Shown: piece by piece, positions 60,743 through 64,000 of the stretch
How positions within the stretch are numbered: the stretch's first letter is position 1
How the letters are laid out: each line of letters starts with the position of its first letter
NCBI GenBank assembly: GCA_038063015.1
Contig: JBBTVX010000001.1
Location: 158,495-222,494 of the forward strand
Direction of reading: 5' to 3'
DNA from: JACPYG01 sp038063015
GTDB taxonomy: Bacteria; Patescibacteriota; Minisyncoccia; Minisyncoccales; Staskawiczbacteraceae
Length of the DNA: 64,000 bases
Translations under genes and position numbers: made by a program
Notes under the pieces: generated by a model
The model's database searches: none
Seen by the model: the letters and a program-made list of their open reading frames with translations, nothing else
Told to the model about the DNA's origin: nothing

Positions 60743-61957
60743 ATGGACATTCCAGAAAAAATAATTCTTATTATTTTTATAATTTTAATAACGCTGTTTT
60801 CAATCGGTCTTTATTATGTTTTATCTTATTACGATATAAAGCCGATAGCGATAAGCTGGTTTGTTAAAAAAGAACCTGTTAAAGAGAATGCTATTAAAGA
60901 AAAGCCGGCCATAAAACCCGCAGTTGATAATGATATTGAAACTACTGAAACTATTTCTATTCAGAAATTGTCTAATCCTCCAGAAATTATAAAAGCAGTT
61001 TATATTACCGCTTTATCAGCCAGGAGCCAGCAATATCAAAAATATTTAGATAATCTTTTTGAAACCACGGAAATTAACGCAGTTGTAATTGATATTAAGG
61101 ATTATTCAGGGCAAACCACGATTTCTGCTCTTGATGGCTTTGTGCAAAAACTTCATAATAAGGGGATTTATGTAATTGCCAGGATAGTTATTTTCCAGGA
61201 TCCAACTTTGGCAAAAGCTCGTCCCGATTTAGCAATTTATGATAAGAAAAAAACCATAGACCCTAAAAACCCTGTTTTGTGGGTTGATAACTACAATTTA
61301 TCGTGGATAGACCCCGCCTCAAAAGAGGCATGGGATTACAACATCTCAGTTGCCAAAGACGCTATAAACCATGGTTTTGACGAATTAAATTTTGACTATA
61401 TCAGATTTCCCTCAGACGGAAAAATTGAAGAGATGGGTTTTCCTTTTTGGGACAAAAAAGTTCCGATGCGTTTGATTGTAAAGGAATTTTTTCAAAAATT
61501 AAAAGAGTCTTTGCCGAGCGTTAAATTATCTGCTGACCTTTTTGGTTATTCCACTGTGTCTGCTGACGATATGGGAGTAGGTCAGGCGCTTGAGGATTCT
61601 TTTGACTATTTTGATTATATTTCTCTAATGGTTTATCCTTCACATTACAAAGATGGTTTTAGAGGGTATTCAAATCCAGCAGAACATCCATACGAAGTTA
61701 TAAAATATTCAATGCAGGAAGCACTAAAAAAACAGACGGCATATTATAATAAATTACAAACAGCAGAAGGAACAACATTTATAAACAAAACAAAATTTAG
61801 GCCATGGCTTCAGGATTTTAATATGGGAGCCGATTATACCGCAGAAATGGTAAAAGCAGAAATAAAAGCTGTAACTGATGTATTGGGTAAAGATTTTTAT
61901 GGTTTTGCGCTTTGGAACGCCTCAAATGTTTACACAATAGAGGCGATCGCTCGTTAA
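60743..61957 (+). CDS. DUF4015 putative glycoside hydrolase, membrane-anchored
   Basis: The 404-residue protein has an N-terminal membrane helix (IILIIFIILITLFSIGLYYVL), a short linker and a TIM-barrel-like domain with the DUF4015 pattern: KAVYITALSARSQQYQKYLD, NAVVIDIKDYSGQTTI, GIYVIARIVIFQDPTLA, SWIDPASKEAWDYNISVAKDAI, DELNFDYIRFPSDG and YISLMVYPSHY. Family members are predicted to act on surface polysaccharides. It faces outward and its substrate is unknown. It converges on the HtrA gene with a four-base overlap. Confidence 0.88.
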   Translation: MDIPEKIILIIFIILITLFSIGLYYVLSYYDIKPIAISWFVKKEPVKENAIKEKPAIKPAVDNDIETTETISIQKLSNPPEIIKAVYITALSARSQQYQKYLDNLFETTEINAVVIDIKDYSGQTTISALDGFVQKLHNKGIYVIARIVIFQDPTLAKARPDLAIYDKKKTIDPKNPVLWVDNYNLSWIDPASKEAWDYNISVAKDAINHGFDELNFDYIRFPSDGKIEEMGFPFWDKKVPMRLIVKEFFQKLKESLPSVKLSADLFGYSTVSADDMGVGQALEDSFDYFDYISLMVYPSHYKDGFRGYSNPAEHPYEVIKYSMQEALKKQTAYYNKLQTAEGTTFINKTKFRPWLQDFNMGADYTAEMVKAEIKAVTDVLGKDFYGFALWNASNVYTIEAIAR

Positions 61958-63000
61958 TTATCTTTTTCTTCCAATTTTACTTTTAGCGTTATTTCTTTTT
62001 TCTCCCGCAAAATTTTAAAAATAGAGTCTTGGCCGATTTTTGATTTTTGCAAAATGTTGGCCAATGGATTTTTAAGGGTTATTTTTTCTCCGTTGCATTC
62101 TGTGATTATATCAAACTCTTTAATGCCGGCTTTGTCTGCCGCAGAGTTTTTAATTACAGGCGATTCGCCCAACGCCTCTCTCACAACCAACGCCCCGTCA
62201 TTTATCGGCAGTTTATTTATCTGCGCCATTTCTTTTGAGATTAAAACATATTTTATGCCCAAAAACGGAACCACTATTTTTCCGTATTTTTTAACTTCAT
62301 TTAAATCTTTTTTGGCATAGTTTATTGGTATGGCGAAGCCGATGTTTTGAGCGCCCATAATCATAGCAGTATTAATTCCTACAACCTGACCATCCATATT
62401 AACCAAAGGTCCTCCCGAGTTCCCCGGATTAATAGCCGCATCGGTTTGTATTAAGCCTTTTAAGCTTTGCGTCTGATGGTCTATTCCGCCAAAAGCGGTA
62501 ATGAAGCGCGAAAGACCCGAAACAATGCCGGCTGACAATGTATCATGAAATTCTCCCAAAGCGTTTCCTATTGCCACCACTTCTTCGCCCATTTCAATTT
62601 TATTTGAATCGGCTAATTCAATGCAGGGCAGGTCTTTGGCGTTTATTTTTAAAACCGCGATATCATTTATAGGATTTCTTGATAAAACTTTGGCCGGATA
62701 TTTACGTTTTGGGTCTAAAATAACAGTGTAGTCAGCCGAAGCGTCAGCCACCACATGATTTGAAGTTAAAACATATCCGTCGGCAGAAACAATAAATCCA
62801 GACCCCCCGCCGATTTGGGTTTTTTCTACTTTTTCTTTAATATTTCTCCCTTTTTCCATTTTTGGCATTAAATATTCTTTTCCTCCAAACGGAAAACTGT
62901 AAAAACTTTCTATTTTTGGCAAGTCTCTGGAAACGACAACGGTTATTACCGCCGGGCAAACATTTTTTGCTATTTCTACTATCGGAGATTTTTGTTTCAT
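61954..63000 (-). CDS. HtrA/DegP-type serine protease with PDZ domain
   Basis: The 348-residue protein has a trypsin-like domain with His in LTSNHVVADA, Asp in NPINDIAVLKI and Ser in DAAINPGNSGGPLVNMDGQVVGIN, followed by a PDZ domain (KNSAADKAGIKEFDIITECNGEKITLKNPLANIL). No signal peptide or membrane helix is visible at the N-terminus (MKQKSPIVEIAKNVCPAVITVVV), so either the start is wrong or the protein acts in the cytoplasm. HtrA proteases degrade or refold damaged proteins. Only one PDZ domain is present. Confidence 0.92.
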   Translation of the reverse strand: MKQKSPIVEIAKNVCPAVITVVVSRDLPKIESFYSFPFGGKEYLMPKMEKGRNIKEKVEKTQIGGGSGFIVSADGYVLTSNHVVADASADYTVILDPKRKYPAKVLSRNPINDIAVLKINAKDLPCIELADSNKIEMGEEVVAIGNALGEFHDTLSAGIVSGLSRFITAFGGIDHQTQSLKGLIQTDAAINPGNSGGPLVNMDGQVVGINTAMIMGAQNIGFAIPINYAKKDLNEVKKYGKIVVPFLGIKYVLISKEMAQINKLPINDGALVVREALGESPVIKNSAADKAGIKEFDIITECNGEKITLKNPLANILQKSKIGQDSIFKILREKKEITLKVKLEEKDN

Positions 63001-63100
63001 ATTTATTATTTAATTTGTTAATTTTTTTAATTATAACAGAACGAGAGATAAAATGACAACTTGCGGGGTACCGAAAATCGTGTTAATATAATAATAAATT

Positions 63101-63172
63101 GCCCCTGTCGTTCAATGGATAGGACGAGAATTTCCTAAATTCTAGATCCAGGTTCGATTCCTGGTGGGGGCA
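63101..63172 (+). tRNA. tRNA-Arg(CCT)
   Basis: Acceptor GCCCCTG/TGGGGGC, anticodon stem AGAAT/ATTCT with loop TTCCTAA (anticodon CCT), T-arm CCAGG-TTCGATT-CCTGG. No CCA is encoded. Confidence 0.91.
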
Positions 63173-63295
63173 CAATTGGGCTGGACAAGGGATCTTGTTT
63201 TTGATATACTAATAACAGTTGTTGAAACTTATTTTAGCTTCAAAAAGGTCATTATTAAGTTTAAATTGCATAAAATTAAGTGATTTATTATTAAT

Positions 63296-63691
63296 ATGCC
63301 CGTACAAGAAACTGATATTAGCAAAAAAAGCAACGTAAAAAAGGTCCTTCCGGCCATAGTGTTGCCAGCTTCCTTTTATTATTCCCATTCTTTTTTGTTT
63401 ACAATCGGAATAATTGTTGGTTATGTCGTATGCAAGCTTTTCTATAAAAAGTTTGTGGAAAACGGCAAAGTTGACCTTGTTTTTATAGATTGTGGAAAAT
63501 GGAAAATCCATTTTCATCATTGGATCATGGGAGCTATTTTCTTAGCGCTTGTCTGGATTATTGATTGGTTTTATCTTCCCAGTTTTTTTGCCGGCGCTGT
63601 TTTTGGAATAATAGCCCATGATATTTACGACTTTAATGATTGGTATAAGGTTATATTAAAAAAAGACGCTGGCGAGCAGGCAACAGTTTAA
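63296..63691 (+). CDS. Small membrane protein with His-rich motif
   Basis: The 131-residue protein has three or four hydrophobic helices (HSFLFTIGIIVGYVVCKLFY, WIMGAIFLALVWIIDWFYLPSFFAGAVFGIIAHDIY) and a conserved-looking IHFHHWIMG motif with several His and a later HDIYDFNDWY, which could bind a metal. The motif order recalls small membrane hydrolase or desaturase-like proteins. This is a weak resemblance. A terminator follows. It may be an isolated gene with an unknown role. Confidence 0.6.
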   Translation: MPVQETDISKKSNVKKVLPAIVLPASFYYSHSFLFTIGIIVGYVVCKLFYKKFVENGKVDLVFIDCGKWKIHFHHWIMGAIFLALVWIIDWFYLPSFFAGAVFGIIAHDIYDFNDWYKVILKKDAGEQATV

Positions 63692-63710
63692 AAATATCCA
63701 ATTTAAAAAT

Positions 63711-63741
63711 TAAAAATACGGCTGTTTGCCGTATTTTTTTT
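63711..63741 (+). terminator. Rho-independent terminator
   Basis: AAAAATACGGC-TGTTT-GCCGTATTTTTTTT, 11-bp stem with T8. Confidence 0.9.
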
Positions 63742-63781
63742 AAGATAAAGAATGTGTTAGAATAAATAATCTGATAAGCTC

Positions 63782-63869
63782 GGAGGGGTGTCTGAGCGGT
63801 TTAAAGAGATGGTTTCGAAAACCATTACCCGAAAGGGTATCGTGAGTTCGAATCTCACCCCCTCCGCCA
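63782..63869 (+). tRNA. tRNA-Ser(CGA)
   Basis: Acceptor GGAGGGG/CCCCTCC, anticodon stem ATGGT/ACCAT with loop TTCGAAA (anticodon CGA), long variable arm TACCC-GAAA-GGGTA, T-arm GTGAG-TTCGAAT-CTCAC, encoded CCA at 63867-63869. Confidence 0.94.
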
Positions 63870-64000
63870 AGTTTTACATTCAGCGAAATTGAAAGATGTT
63901 GCCTCGGCGCAAAGCGCCTCGGCATGGTATTTTTCCGCAATTTTGAAGGCATTTTTGAAATCCAAAAACAAAGTGCGGTCGGCAATGCGGAAGTTCGAAC
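63855..64000 (-). other. Partial open frame at the window edge
   Basis: A minus-strand frame enters from beyond the window (FRIADRTLFLDFKNAFKIAEKYH ...) and runs to a stop inside the tRNA-Ser gene. It contains a GC palindrome CCTCGGCGC/GCGCCTCGG-like element (63902-63923). It may be the decayed 3' end of another gene ending at a tRNA, like the recombinase at 57781, or plain chance. Confidence 0.25.

Noticed and set aside
63740..63985. Minus-strand frame across tRNA-Ser
   Set aside because: Antisense translation of a tRNA (typical EIRTHDTLSG peptide), not a gene.

Overview
The window looks like a chromosome segment of a Candidate Phyla Radiation (Patescibacteria) bacterium, most likely a Parcubacteria-type lineage. 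This is an inference from compact AT-rich genes, a conjugation-like membrane cluster built around a two-piece VirB4, PrgI and VirB2-like proteins, a lamin-tail protein, a DUF5671 protein, an H+-pyrophosphatase, many tRNA genes and few biosynthetic genes. No rRNA and no CRISPR array were seen. One assembly gap of 10 N lies at 1452-1461.

Layout: 80-5833 holds ruvB, a helix-hairpin-helix/lamin-tail protein, yebC, ruvC, a small acidic protein and a class A penicillin-binding protein. 5844-10426 is the replication-origin neighbourhood: dnaN and dnaA on the minus strand facing rpmH-rnpA-yidC-jag on the plus strand. 10437-24570 is a mostly minus-strand type IV secretion-like cluster, interrupted by a GC-richer SPFH (flotillin-like) gene on the opposite strand with its own promoter and terminator. 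24636-34910 carries rsmA, an M23 peptidase, a DksA-like factor, pnp, rpsO, cca and four tRNAs. 34916-50147 carries an ABC exporter, nusA, an NYN protein, a K+-independent-type membrane pyrophosphatase, a small cluster around a caspase-like protein, tig-clpP and rny.

The most unusual part is 50214-59304, which reads as a mobile-element mosaic. Three copies of a 61-nt hairpin (50330-50390, 53165-53225, 57265-57325) sit at junctions whose flanks pair up as inverted repeats: the inner flanks of copies 1 and 2, the inner flanks of copies 2 and 3, and the outer flanks of copies 1 and 3. The first enclosed segment carries an archaeal-type aspS and a broken asnS. The second is strikingly GC-rich. It has two perfect sigma70 consensus promoters, a likely 250-nt structured RNA ending in a terminator, a small unknown protein, a Csx3 (CRISPR ring-nuclease) domain fused to a P-loop domain, and a frameshifted zinc-ribbon protein. 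A 48-nt leader is repeated identically ahead of two of these genes. Next to it lies a large serine recombinase whose 3' end is cut off at the 3' end of a tRNA-Gly. Fragments of other recombinase 3' ends remain at the outer hairpin copies.

59300-64000 is a tRNA-rich stretch with two HNH nuclease genes, a DUF4015 glycosidase-like protein and an HtrA-type protease. Palindromic repeats are scattered through the whole window, several of them inside genes (rsmA, tig, the lamin-tail protein) or over a start codon (NYN gene).
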